From Prevotella sp. (GTDB lineage Bacteria; Bacteroidota; Bacteroidia; Bacteroidales; Bacteroidaceae): DNA of 64,000 bases. Numbering within the stretch: position 1 is the stretch's first letter; each line of letters starts with the position of its first letter. The stretch spans positions 1 through 64,000 of the forward strand of contig JAFUFD010000013.1 of assembly GCA_017470055.1 (NCBI GenBank), read 5' to 3'. The notes beneath the pieces were generated by a model. It saw only the letters and a program-made list of their open reading frames with translations, was not told the origin of the DNA and searched no databases. A program made the translations under genes and the position numbers. Positions 54,969-63,758 of the stretch are shown here, one piece after another.

Positions 54969-57845
54969 TTACTGATATATTAAGATGTCCTGTAATACAA
55001 TGCCAGGGTCTAGCAGATAGATTTTCAGAAGTTGCCGCCCTGAGAGTGAGGCAGGAATCTGAATACTGCGGGAGGCATACCCTCTCAACACATTCCAACG
55101 CCATTCGGCGGTGAAGTCATTGGCGTGAATGGAAAAGACCTGAGGAGTAGCGTCGCCTAACTGAACTGCGTAGCGTGCGTCACGCTCATGATAGACATGG
55201 AGTGTCGGCAAGGTACGAATCTCAATAACCCTATCTTCTGGTTGTAAGTCGAGCGGATATTCCACATAAGGGGCTGAGACCATATCAGACAATTGATAGG
55301 AGGGGGTATCAAAGGGCTGCACAAGGACACCATCAGTGAATCCCAGTCCCTCTATCTTAGTGATTTGCCCTACGGCTGGTTCCTGACCGTTGTAGGACCT
55401 CTGGAAATCACCAGCGACAATACGCTGGCGGGGCTCCGAGGCAAACGGAGGATACAATCCGAGAAAGATACGGTCTATCCGTGCGTCAGGCTTCAGTTCT
55501 GAAATAGAAAGATGGTTTATGCCTTTCTTCAAATGCAATATGCCAACCTGACTCCACATCGGACCCACATAAGGTGCATGCCAAACATTATTGATGGGTG
55601 TGGCTGAGGCATCGAAAGACTTGTTGTCTGTCGTGACACGACAGAACACGTTGTCTTCTGGTGCCTTAGAGAAGTTGCGGATGGGCGTTAACGCCTCTAT
55701 CCAAAGGGGAATCTCCGTATCTACATCACTCTCAATGACCGCACCCTCACAACTGGTGGCATCGGCGACGGCGAGGAACCTCGATGGCGGCATCGACTTG
55801 ACTGCGTCCAATATCTGTTGTGTGGCAACAGGTGGGTCTATCTTGTCGGAACGGAACCAATGGTAGGGTTGCCAGTTGAAAAACTCGCGCCACTTGCCCT
55901 GTTGGATCTCTTCGTTGTAGTGGCGTGTCCATTCGTTGAGTTGTCGGAACATCTGTTGTACACGGTTGGCGTCTGCCATAGCCCCGATACTGTCGAGACG
56001 TGTCGTCCTGACCATACTGCGGCGAGCCAACAACTGATATTCATTGAGCATCGCCGCCCCACGAATTGGATAACTGACCAGTTCGAAGTAAGCATCCTGC
56101 AAGTCGGCTGGTATGCGACTGGCAAGTTGCGCAGCCTCCGTCTCAAGACTTCTGGACTCTCGAACTCTTTCTGCCACCTGTTGTTCTGTATATTCAATGA
56201 ACCAGACATGGGCATCCTTGCCACCAGCCTGTAACCGATAATACCGTGTCATCAGGTCAGCAATGTCCCGTGCCACCGCTGGACTGAATGTCTTTTCTGC
56301 CCAGTATCTGATATAGTTGTGCGCCTCAGAAGGTTTCCAACGGTCGATGTTCCAGGCAAGGTCCATTACGAAGGAGATCTCCTTCTCAGCAGGTTTGACG
56401 TCGCCCACATTGAACACCCATATCTTCCGTGCCCCAAAGGTATATGCCTTCGTAAGTTCCGTGGAAAGAAAAGGGGGTGATAGTGGACTGAGCCATATCC
56501 AACTGGCGGGGTCCCCATGATACGACAGGTGATAGTAGATGCCTGCCCCTCCCTTACGCTGCATCTCTATGGGATTGCAGAGGTTGCGGCAGTAGCCATG
56601 CTTGTCGTCACTCCAGAGCAGGGTGACATCCTCGGGTACTTGCAGCCCGTTATGATAGGCGTCAAGCACCTCCTCATAGGTACAAAGCACTTGCGGAATC
56701 TCCTCCAACGGTTTGTTGATGTTACGACGCAGCATGTCACGCTGGTCATTGATTGCCTGTTGCATAAGGGCGACACGCTCCGCTGTGGTATTGGCTCCCT
56801 CCATCGGGTAGTCATGGATGCCACGAAGTCCTAAGGTGTACGTGTTTTCATACTTACCATTGGTTTTGACACGAGTCTCCCAGTAATCATGCATCGTTTG
56901 GCGATTCGTGATATAGTTGAAGTCGCCAAGCCCTTTCTCGCCTCTCGCCTTTGCCTGCGCATTCACCGCCTTCCACTCACCCTCGTTATTGCGTAGCATC
57001 TGCTCACAATGCGAGGAGCCCATGACGATGGCATAGTCATCGGCAAGGCGCGCATTCTCAGGATCGGCATTGAAAGCCTGAGTGCCAGGATGCATCGCAG
57101 GCCATAGATAATTAGCCTTCAGGCGCAGCAACAACTCGAAGACTCGCTGATAGACCTTGGGACCTACCTTGCCACTCTCTTTGTCAAACGTCTGCTCGAC
57201 CCACCTTGCCCAACCTCCGAATCGCTCATCATTGATGAAGATGCCACGGTACTGCACGGAGGGCTCTCCCTGACGGAATCTCCCAGGCTCAACATAAAGT
57301 CCAGACTTATGCGCTGGTGTCACATCCGCCCACCAGTACCAAGGTGATACCCCAATCGCTTCACTGAGTGATGTCAGTCCGAAGGCTGTTCCTCGGCGGT
57401 CGCTCCCTACGACGACCAAAAGGGGCGTATGATATTGGGGATGCTGCACTGTCGTGATGATAAAGGATTCCCATTTCCCTTTGATGTCGCTGATATTGAG
57501 CATCCCTTTTTCCACCAACCAGTCTATCAGACAACTATGTCCTATTGTTCCTGCCACGACAGCGGCATGACGTGGCAGTGCATGATGACTGGATACCTTC
57601 CTTGTCTCTGGCAGTTGCCCTGTCACCCTCTCCACGTCATCAGCAAGCATCCTCGCAGTGATATTCACCACAGCGTGGTCTCCTGCATCCGTATAGACAG
57701 GGGCAGTCTTGAGATTGCTCACCAGCGGGAAATAGCCGTTCGCCACTATTTCTGTAATATTGGGCAGACTTTGTGCGACAGCAGGTGTAAACACCAATGC
57801 GGCAAGGATTCCAATAACGGCTATTCTCTTCATCACAGTCATCAT
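54969..57845 (-). CDS. GH115 family glycoside hydrolase (xylan alpha-1,2-glucuronidase type)
   Basis: Removes glucuronic acid from xylan side chains in characterised members. It has 958 residues with a signal peptide (ending PAVAQS). RGIFINDERFGGWARWVEQ, LKANYLWPAMHPGTQAFN and MGSSHCEQMLRNN are typical of GH115. Start candidates are 57845, 57842 and 57833. No xylanase or susCD is beside it, so it is an orphan enzyme placed after a redox operon; it is 17 bases downstream of the flavodoxin gene. Confidence 0.9.
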   Translation of the reverse strand: MMTVMKRIAVIGILAALVFTPAVAQSLPNITEIVANGYFPLVSNLKTAPVYTDAGDHAVVNITARMLADDVERVTGQLPETRKVSSHHALPRHAAVVAGTIGHSCLIDWLVEKGMLNISDIKGKWESFIITTVQHPQYHTPLLVVVGSDRRGTAFGLTSLSEAIGVSPWYWWADVTPAHKSGLYVEPGRFRQGEPSVQYRGIFINDERFGGWARWVEQTFDKESGKVGPKVYQRVFELLLRLKANYLWPAMHPGTQAFNADPENARLADDYAIVMGSSHCEQMLRNNEGEWKAVNAQAKARGEKGLGDFNYITNRQTMHDYWETRVKTNGKYENTYTLGLRGIHDYPMEGANTTAERVALMQQAINDQRDMLRRNINKPLEEIPQVLCTYEEVLDAYHNGLQVPEDVTLLWSDDKHGYCRNLCNPIEMQRKGGAGIYYHLSYHGDPASWIWLSPLSPPFLSTELTKAYTFGARKIWVFNVGDVKPAEKEISFVMDLAWNIDRWKPSEAHNYIRYWAEKTFSPAVARDIADLMTRYYRLQAGGKDAHVWFIEYTEQQVAERVRESRSLETEAAQLASRIPADLQDAYFELVSYPIRGAAMLNEYQLLARRSMVRTTRLDSIGAMADANRVQQMFRQLNEWTRHYNEEIQQGKWREFFNWQPYHWFRSDKIDPPVATQQILDAVKSMPPSRFLAVADATSCEGAVIESDVDTEIPLWIEALTPIRNFSKAPEDNVFCRVTTDNKSFDASATPINNVWHAPYVGPMWSQVGILHLKKGINHLSISELKPDARIDRIFLGLYPPFASEPRQRIVAGDFQRSYNGQEPAVGQITKIEGLGFTDGVLVQPFDTPSYQLSDMVSAPYVEYPLDLQPEDRVIEIRTLPTLHVYHERDARYAVQLGDATPQVFSIHANDFTAEWRWNVLRGYASRSIQIPASLSGRQLLKIYLLDPGIVLQDILIYQ

Positions 57846-57862
57846 TTCTTATTATTAGGATT

Positions 57863-58270
57863 TTATAGGGTAGACTCGATAAATGCGGCAAGGGCATCAT
57901 GGTCCGCCTGATTGGGATGTCCTGCTTGAATGGGTCCCATCGAGCCACGACAAGTGAATTGTCGCTCGTCGACCTTGATACCCTGCCTCTCGAACAGTTC
58001 CTTGATTTTCGGATAGTTGCTCTCGATGATGGCCGCCGACGAGAAGCAGATGACGCGACCAACCTTGTCGGGGGATAGTGTCTTAATAAACTTCTTCACG
58101 CGCCAGTCTACCACGGTGGCATAGACGGCAGAGCCGAAATAAAGGACATCGACATACTCCTTGATGGGTTGCTCAATGGTCTCAGCGGGCACACCTACCT
58201 TCTCAGAGACGATAGCGGCCATCTTACGGGTGTGACCGAACTTGCTGTAATAACGAATTGCTTTTGTCAT
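57863..58270 (-). CDS. Flavodoxin-domain protein
   Basis: It has 135 residues, shorter than usual flavodoxins (about 145-170). The FMN phosphate loop is seen as YYSKFGHTRKM at the N-terminus, with VLYFGSAVYATVVDW near 45. Probable electron carrier or quinone-reductase-like protein. Follows the radical SAM gene by 13 bases. Confidence 0.85.
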   Translation of the reverse strand: MTKAIRYYSKFGHTRKMAAIVSEKVGVPAETIEQPIKEYVDVLYFGSAVYATVVDWRVKKFIKTLSPDKVGRVICFSSAAIIESNYPKIKELFERQGIKVDERQFTCRGSMGPIQAGHPNQADHDALAAFIESTL

Positions 58271-58283
58271 ATTTAATTTTGTG

Positions 58284-59432
58284 TTAATTGGTTTGTTCTA
58301 TTATTTGTTCTATCTCCTCCCGATGCTCAAAGAGCGTGCAACCGCCAGTATGTTCCCAGCCCAGTGCTTTCGCCGCACGTATCTTACGGAACAGGGGCGA
58401 TTGGAGTGCTCCTCGCAACCCTAACTCCACCACATTGCTGTCGCTGAAAGGGGAGAAGGGACAAGGCTCTGCTGAGCCATCGGGACCGATGTGGAAGAAG
58501 CCACGCCCTGAGGCAAGACAACCGCCCAAGGCTTTCTCGTCGCCAGGGAAGGAGAGGAAGATGATGTCTCCATACTCCTCACGCCGTTGCTCTAAGAGTC
58601 GCTCCATCTCTGCAATGTGCTCATCGGTGAACGCAAGATGCTCCGTACCTTCTTCCGTCGGCACATATTCGATGAAGAATACAATCTTGCAACCGTAAGA
58701 GCGCAACTGGTCGATGAACGCTGAGGAGGTCACCATGCGGTAGTTCTCCGTCGTGACGGTGATGCTGGTGCCGAAAAAGAGGTCTTCCTGCTTCAGCAGT
58801 TCCATCGACTGCATGGCTCGCCTAAACACACCCTGTCCACGCCGCTCGTCAGTTCCCACCGCCGTACCCTCAATACTGATGATGGGCACCATGTTCAGGT
58901 GTTGGCGCAGAAATTCCAGATAGGCAGGACCTATCAGTGTGCCATTAGTGAAGATGGGGAAGATCATATCCTTTACCTCAGCCACAGCATCGAGGATATC
59001 CTTTCGCATCATCGGCTCGCCACCAGCCAAGAGCGAGAAATTAATACCCATGTCCGCTGCCTCGGTGAATATCTGTCTCCATTGCTCAGGCGACAGCGTT
59101 GCCTTACGCTCTGCCTCTGCGTCTTCTGCGATGCCGTTACTACGGGCATAACAGCCTTTGCAGTGCAGGTTACAGGTTGTGGAGATACTACTAATAAGGA
59201 ATGGAGGTATATCTATATCCTCCTGTTCCTTCACCTTCCTGCGTCGTTTCTCCGACTTAGCGAACAACTGTTGCATGCGGAATGCGAACTTTGCCTCACG
59301 GGGATTCGACAGCACGTTTTTGTAAGCCTTTGCCATGATGCGGCTGATGCTGCCACTCATGTAGGCTGCTAAGTCTATTTGTTTTTGTTGTTCTGTATCC
59401 ACTATATTTACTTTTTGCTTTTCTACTTTCAC
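58284..59432 (-). CDS. Radical SAM protein with SPASM-like C-terminus
   Basis: It has 382 residues. The 4Fe-4S motif CNLHCKGC (CxxxCxxC) lies near 88. A C-terminal Cys region (GGCLASGRGFFHIG, AEPCPFSPF) suggests an auxiliary cluster. The substrate is unknown. The start is a GTG at 59432 directly after the ZIP stop, suggesting coupling; an ATG at 59360 is an alternative. It may modify a peptide or protein, or mature a cofactor. Confidence 0.85.
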   Translation of the reverse strand: MKVEKQKVNIVDTEQQKQIDLAAYMSGSISRIMAKAYKNVLSNPREAKFAFRMQQLFAKSEKRRRKVKEQEDIDIPPFLISSISTTCNLHCKGCYARSNGIAEDAEAERKATLSPEQWRQIFTEAADMGINFSLLAGGEPMMRKDILDAVAEVKDMIFPIFTNGTLIGPAYLEFLRQHLNMVPIISIEGTAVGTDERRGQGVFRRAMQSMELLKQEDLFFGTSITVTTENYRMVTSSAFIDQLRSYGCKIVFFIEYVPTEEGTEHLAFTDEHIAEMERLLEQRREEYGDIIFLSFPGDEKALGGCLASGRGFFHIGPDGSAEPCPFSPFSDSNVVELGLRGALQSPLFRKIRAAKALGWEHTGGCTLFEHREEIEQIIEQTN

Positions 59433-60209
59433 TTACCCCATCACCACATCAAGCACCATCATCAGTACAAAGCCTATGGCAAAACCGATGGTGCTAAGGT
59501 TGGAGTGTTTGCCCTCTGAGGCTTCGGGAATGAGTTCTTCTACTACGACATAAAACATGGCACCTGCGGCAAAGGCAAGCAGATACGGCAAGGCTGGTGT
59601 CATGAGCGAGGCGAGCAATATCACGGCAAGTCCACCGATAGGCTCCACGACACCACTCAGGCTGCCAATGGCAAACGAACGCCATTTCGAGTTACCTGCC
59701 GCCCGCATGGGCATGGAGATAATCGCCCCCTCTGGCACGTTCTGGATAGCAATACCAATAGATACGGCAAGAGCACTGGCAAGCGACAGGCCTGCCGCAC
59801 CATTCTCCGCACCAGCGAACACCACACCGACAGCCATACCCTCAGGCAGGTTGTGGATGGTAACGGCTAACGCCAGCATCGCCGTGCGGGACAAATGAGA
59901 GCGAGGACCTTCTGGTGTATCAGTACCGATATGCAAGTGTGGGGTCAATTCATCAATCAAAAGCAGAAATCCTATACCCAATAGGAAACCCAGCGCAGCA
60001 GGGAATACTGACCATGTCCCTTTTGATTCCTCCATTTCCATGGCAGGGATAAGCAGCGACCATACAGAGGCTGCCACCATCACGCCAGAGGCAAAACCGA
60101 GTAGTGACTTTTGGACTCGGGGCGACATCTCGTCCTTCATCAGAAAGACGAATGCCGCCCCGAGCATGGTTCCCAGCAAGGGGATAAGTAGTCCGATTGC
60201 TAATGCCAT
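59433..60209 (-). CDS. ZIP-family metal transporter
   Basis: It has 258 residues, about eight membrane segments. HNLPEGMAVG and QNVPEGAI are the two metal-site helices, with GVVEPIGG nearby. Likely takes up zinc, iron or manganese (ZupT-like). Overlaps the MBL-rubredoxin stop by one base (TAATG). Confidence 0.92.
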   Translation of the reverse strand: MALAIGLLIPLLGTMLGAAFVFLMKDEMSPRVQKSLLGFASGVMVAASVWSLLIPAMEMEESKGTWSVFPAALGFLLGIGFLLLIDELTPHLHIGTDTPEGPRSHLSRTAMLALAVTIHNLPEGMAVGVVFAGAENGAAGLSLASALAVSIGIAIQNVPEGAIISMPMRAAGNSKWRSFAIGSLSGVVEPIGGLAVILLASLMTPALPYLLAFAAGAMFYVVVEELIPEASEGKHSNLSTIGFAIGFVLMMVLDVVMG

Positions 60210-61150
60210 TATGCCTTATTAAACTTCTCTTTGGATTGTTTGCAACGTGGACAACGCCAGTCGTCGGGCAAGTCTTCAAAGGCCACGCCGTCATGCTCTG
60301 CGGGGTCATAGACATAGCCGCAGATAGAACAAACGTACTTACCCGAAGCCTCAGCCTTGGAGAAATCCACCTCCGCAAGGACGGTGGGCACGGGGTTGTC
60401 GAGATCTATCACACGCTTCGCCTCTAAGTTCTCATAGCCTTGAGGAGTGTGGGTGCCCATATAAACGGTAGGATTGTTACGGACGAACTGACGTACCCGA
60501 TCCAAAGTCTCACGGGCTGCGGGCAGGTCGTCATAGACCACCGACAGTTTGTTCTCATACAGTGCCTCGTCCACATAGGTGATATCTGCCTCGAACATAT
60601 AGTATAGCCCGTCGCTCTCGGCTATCACCAGACTATTTCCATTCGTATGTCCCTTTGCCTTGATAAACCATACACCATCGCATATCTTCTGTGTCTCGGG
60701 GAAGTTATGATAGGGACCGTCCGTATAGGTTACAGGCACCAGGTTGGGCAAGCCCTTCAGTTCCTCAGCCTGCGTCTCGTCGGCTCCTACATAAATCTTC
60801 GCATTGGGGAACGAGCGGAGTTCACCAGAATGGTCACCGTGCCGATGGGTGAGCAGAATCTTCGTCACTTGCTCGGGCTTATAGCCCAGGGCGGCGAAAG
60901 CATCCATATAGTTGCAGATGTTCTTGCCAGTATAAGCCATCGCTTTCTCGTCGATTACTTCTTCGGGAAAGCCTGCGGGCAGGCCAGTGTCCACCAGAAT
61001 GACTTCGCTGCCCGTGTCAATCAGATAGTTTTGAAGACTGCCACGATAGCGGATGTTATGGTCAAACTTATCGGCTCCCTCCTCGCCACCAAAGGCAAAA
61101 GGTTGGGTGTAGAATCCGTCGCGCCTGAATTTTACTGCTTTGATAATCAT
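60209..61150 (-). CDS. Metallo-beta-lactamase-fold hydrolase fused to rubredoxin
   Basis: It has 313 residues. An MBL-fold domain (1-255) shows [10 protein letters not shown], the GHTNGNS His, the FEADITYVD Asp and YMGTHTPQ, all the usual metal ligands of a lactonase-like dinuclear site. A C-terminal rubredoxin (about 268-310) has [10 protein letters not shown] and [11 protein letters not shown]. It lacks the flavodoxin domain of FprA-type flavodiiron proteins. The rubredoxin suggests redox control or electron transfer to a partner. Follows the small winged-helix gene by 6 bases. Confidence 0.9.
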   Translation of the reverse strand: MIIKAVKFRRDGFYTQPFAFGGEEGADKFDHNIRYRGSLQNYLIDTGSEVILVDTGLPAGFPEEVIDEKAMAYTGKNICNYMDAFAALGYKPEQVTKILLTHRHGDHSGELRSFPNAKIYVGADETQAEELKGLPNLVPVTYTDGPYHNFPETQKICDGVWFIKAKGHTNGNSLVIAESDGLYYMFEADITYVDEALYENKLSVVYDDLPAARETLDRVRQFVRNNPTVYMGTHTPQGYENLEAKRVIDLDNPVPTVLAEVDFSKAEASGKYVCSICGYVYDPAEHDGVAFEDLPDDWRCPRCKQSKEKFNKA

Positions 61151-61156
61151 GGTTGT

Positions 61157-61330
61157 TTACTTTGCAGGTTCCCACTTGCAACGGACGGGCGATACAATCG
61201 CTCCCTCTTTCTTCAACTCGGCGAAAGCCTTATCGACTTCCTTACGGTCGGCACCCAGTGCCTTCGTCACTTCACCAGCCGAGACGGGCTTGCCAGCCTC
61301 GCGCATAGCCTGTAATACTTGCTCTTTCAT
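61157..61330 (-). CDS. Small winged-helix protein, 57 residues
   Basis: Starts at the ATG 61330 (MKEQVLQAMREAGK); the open frame continues upstream but overlaps the ferritin-like gene. A helix-turn-helix like segment (SAGEVTKALGADRKEVDKAF) and a wing (GAIVSPVRCKWEP) are visible. It may bind DNA as an operon-local regulator, or act as a protein partner. Sits between the ferritin-like and MBL-rubredoxin genes. Confidence 0.75.
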   Translation of the reverse strand: MKEQVLQAMREAGKPVSAGEVTKALGADRKEVDKAFAELKKEGAIVSPVRCKWEPAK

Positions 61331-61350
61331 ATTGTATAGTCGTTGGTTGG

Positions 61351-61812
61351 TTACATCATCGCTGTGAGGAAATTCTCGTAGCCCAGTTTCTCGATATAGT
61401 TGAGGTACTGAGCCTCCCAAGCCATGTGGTCCTTCTCGCCGTCGATCCACTTTTCAATGAGTTTCTTCGTGGGATAGTCATCGTTGAAGGCCTCGGCCAG
61501 TTCGCTCAGAATCCTGACAGCGTCGGGCTGATAGTCCGACTCAATCTGCTGCTTCGGGTCGTCATAGAAGGGGAACTCCACGGTCTTCATAGCCTCCTGC
61601 AAGTCAGCAGGCTTGCAGCCGAGTTCTACCAAGCGGTTCAGCACTTCCTCTGCCTCGTCCCACTCTTCCTCAGCCTCTTCCTTCCACTTGTCGGCCAGTT
61701 TGTTCCAGCCTTGCAGACGGCAGTAGGCCGAGAAGGCAAAATGTTGCTTACTGTTTCCAAACCACACAGCGCCGAGTTCGGCAAACTGCTTCAATGCTTC
61801 TTCCTTTGTCAT
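61351..61812 (-). CDS. Ferritin-like helical-bundle protein
   Basis: It has 153 residues, four long helices. The first metal-ligand region reads EEEWDEAEEV, where ferritins and rubrerythrins normally have ExxH. A later EKDHMAWEAQYL has an ExxH-like pattern. It may store iron or detoxify peroxide, though the site may be altered. First gene of the redox/metal operon; the start at 61812 follows a TAACTTTG box. Confidence 0.75.
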   Translation of the reverse strand: MTKEEALKQFAELGAVWFGNSKQHFAFSAYCRLQGWNKLADKWKEEAEEEWDEAEEVLNRLVELGCKPADLQEAMKTVEFPFYDDPKQQIESDYQPDAVRILSELAEAFNDDYPTKKLIEKWIDGEKDHMAWEAQYLNYIEKLGYENFLTAMM

Positions 61813-61855
61813 AATATACTTATATTTTTGCGTTGTTAATAAATGAATGTGGGTG

Positions 61856-61863
61856 CAAAGTTA
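61856..61863 (-). promoter_or_regulatory. -7 box of the ferritin-like/MBL-rubredoxin operon
   Basis: TAACTTTG on the minus strand, 43 bases before the ATG at 61812, in the divergent gap with the AraC gene. Confidence 0.6.
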
Positions 61864-61976
61864 CGAATTATCCTGTATACTGTCTCTGTCTGAAGCGAAC
61901 AAAAATTCTACCCAAACAAACTTTTTCGCTTATCCTTTTGGTTTTTCACATTATTTATATTACCTTCGCCATCGAT

Positions 61977-62855
61977 ATGTATAAGTTGAGGGATTTCCTA
62001 ACATCGGTACTTGGTATGTCATACGATGATGTGGCATATGACGAATTATATTGTTCTGAGAGCAACACCCGCCTGACGTTTCTTACCAATCTGATGCAAG
62101 AGGCGTTGGCTGGCTATTCCTATACATTGGTGCATGAAGGTTGGTTAGAACTGCTTTACAATAATCGTATGCTGACGCTCCAAAAAGGTGACTTGATGAT
62201 CTACTCCCCTGGAGTGCAGATTAAGATTGTCAATGGTTCAAGGAATTACTGCTCTATCTGCCTAATGATCGATGAGCAGGCGGCACTCGAAATCCCCAGT
62301 GTGCGCAATGTGGTTCACACAGCCTATCAACCGATAGCGGAACTCGGACGCCCTGTTATCCATCTTGATGAGCAGCAAGCAGCCCACTTCTGGCAGCACA
62401 TGCATGAGATCATCCGCTATCAGCAGTCCAGTCACCGCTATCTGCGGGAGTCACTGCGTACACTGTTCACGCAGTTTGTCCTTGACCTGATGGATGCGAT
62501 GGAGCAGAACATCGGTCCTGGACAGGTCAGCGAGCGCACCACAGAGCGGTTTGTTGCCTTCATGCGCCTGCTTACCACACACTTTATTGAACACCACGAT
62601 ATCGGTTTCTATGCTGAGAAACTCCATATCACTACCATCCATCTCTCCCGCATTGTCCGCCAGATGACGGGGCGCACTGTTATTGACTATATCAACCAGA
62701 TGCTGTTGATGGAGGCTTCATGGCTGCTGCAAACTACCGACCTTAGTATAGCCGCTATCGCTGAAAGCCTCCACTTCTCCGACCAATCGAGTTTCGGACG
62801 ATTCTTTACACGGATGAGAGGTATTAGCCCAAAGGCATACAGGATGGAGAAATAG
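61977..62855 (+). CDS. AraC-family transcriptional regulator
   Basis: It has 292 residues from the ATG at 61977. An N-terminal cupin-like sensing domain has LQKGDLMIYSPGVQI. The C-terminal pair of HTH motifs ends in SFGRFFTRMRGISPKAY. The longer upstream frame would pass through the intergenic promoter region. Divergent from the ferritin-like operon, so it is a candidate regulator of it; the inducer is unknown. Confidence 0.9.
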   Translation: MYKLRDFLTSVLGMSYDDVAYDELYCSESNTRLTFLTNLMQEALAGYSYTLVHEGWLELLYNNRMLTLQKGDLMIYSPGVQIKIVNGSRNYCSICLMIDEQAALEIPSVRNVVHTAYQPIAELGRPVIHLDEQQAAHFWQHMHEIIRYQQSSHRYLRESLRTLFTQFVLDLMDAMEQNIGPGQVSERTTERFVAFMRLLTTHFIEHHDIGFYAEKLHITTIHLSRIVRQMTGRTVIDYINQMLLMEASWLLQTTDLSIAAIAESLHFSDQSSFGRFFTRMRGISPKAYRMEK

Positions 62856-62904
62856 TAATACCTTTAACAGCATACGTCCTATCAAGTAGCCCACGATATT
62901 TGCT

Positions 62905-63531
62905 TTATCTGATAAAGTGCATTGGTTGCCACTCCTCACGCTCAGGATAATCGGGGTTGCCGTCTGCATGAATCTTCCTCAGCATCCAGGCCATGTTGCT
63001 TGCCATTGTCCTCATAGTCTGCATGCCCTCTGTGTCAAGAGCCGCCTGACCTTCCTCACGACCATAGACGATGTTCCAATATTGAGAGGTAACCACTGGC
63101 ATATTCATCATCTGGAAGGGCATATTCATCGTCTGAAGCGCTGCTGTGGCACCACCACGGCGACATACGCAGACGGCGGCTGCGGGTTTGTTCACGGCTT
63201 TTTCCCCTGCAGAGAAAAACATACGTTGAATCAGAGAAAGCACGGAACCGTTGGGCTGACCGTAATAGACGGGGGAGCCTACGATAAGCGCATCTGCCGT
63301 GTCAAGTTTCTCGGAGATGCGGTTACAGATGTCATCGTCGAACACACAGCGTCCTAATTGTTTGATCTTGCATTGCCCACAGGCGATACAACCACGGACA
63401 GGTTTCACACCTATCTGTACTATCTCAGTCTCGATTCCCTGCTGCTCCAGTGTCTTTGCCGCCTCGCTCAGTGCAAGGAATGTGTTACCCTTCTTACGGG
63501 GGCTACCGTTAATCAATAAGACTTTCATCAT
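62905..63531 (-). CDS. NAD(P)H-dependent FMN reductase / iron-sulfur flavoprotein-like
   Basis: It has 208 residues from the ATG at 63531 (an adjacent ATG at 63528 is equal). MKVLLINGSPRKKGNTFLAL is the FMN-binding start, PVYYGQPNG follows, and a Cys cluster CIACGQC near 50 recalls iron-sulfur flavoproteins. Monocistronic, with a TATATTTG box at 63567-63560 beside a palindrome. Confidence 0.9.
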   Translation of the reverse strand: MMKVLLINGSPRKKGNTFLALSEAAKTLEQQGIETEIVQIGVKPVRGCIACGQCKIKQLGRCVFDDDICNRISEKLDTADALIVGSPVYYGQPNGSVLSLIQRMFFSAGEKAVNKPAAAVCVCRRGGATAALQTMNMPFQMMNMPVVTSQYWNIVYGREEGQAALDTEGMQTMRTMASNMAWMLRKIHADGNPDYPEREEWQPMHFIR

Positions 63532-63559
63532 TCTGTATTTGTTTTTAATAATGATAGTG

Positions 63560-63603
63560 CAAATATACGAAAAATCTCCCATATACAGCGTAGATGGGAG
63601 ATT
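63560..63603 (-). promoter_or_regulatory. Promoter and palindrome ahead of the FMN reductase gene
   Basis: TATATTTG (63567-63560) on the minus strand. A 10-bp inverted repeat AATCTCCCAT/ATGGGAGATT (63573-63582 and 63594-63603) covers the -33 area, where an operator would act. Confidence 0.55.
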
Positions 63604-63683
63604 ATTTTTTGAATTCTTTATTATCTCATAAATGCTACAGACAGGAAAAGGGGAATTTATGCCATTATCTCGCAGAATTTGTG

Positions 63684-63691
63684 TACCTTTG
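63684..63691 (+). promoter_or_regulatory. -7 box of the aminotransferase gene
   Basis: TACCTTTG, 68 bases before the ATG at 63759. No clear -33. Confidence 0.55.
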
Positions 63692-63758
63692 CATACAAAA
63701 TGGATAAGGCATTATCATCTGACAGGCAAAGAGACTATCGAATTAGTAAGAAAAGTAT

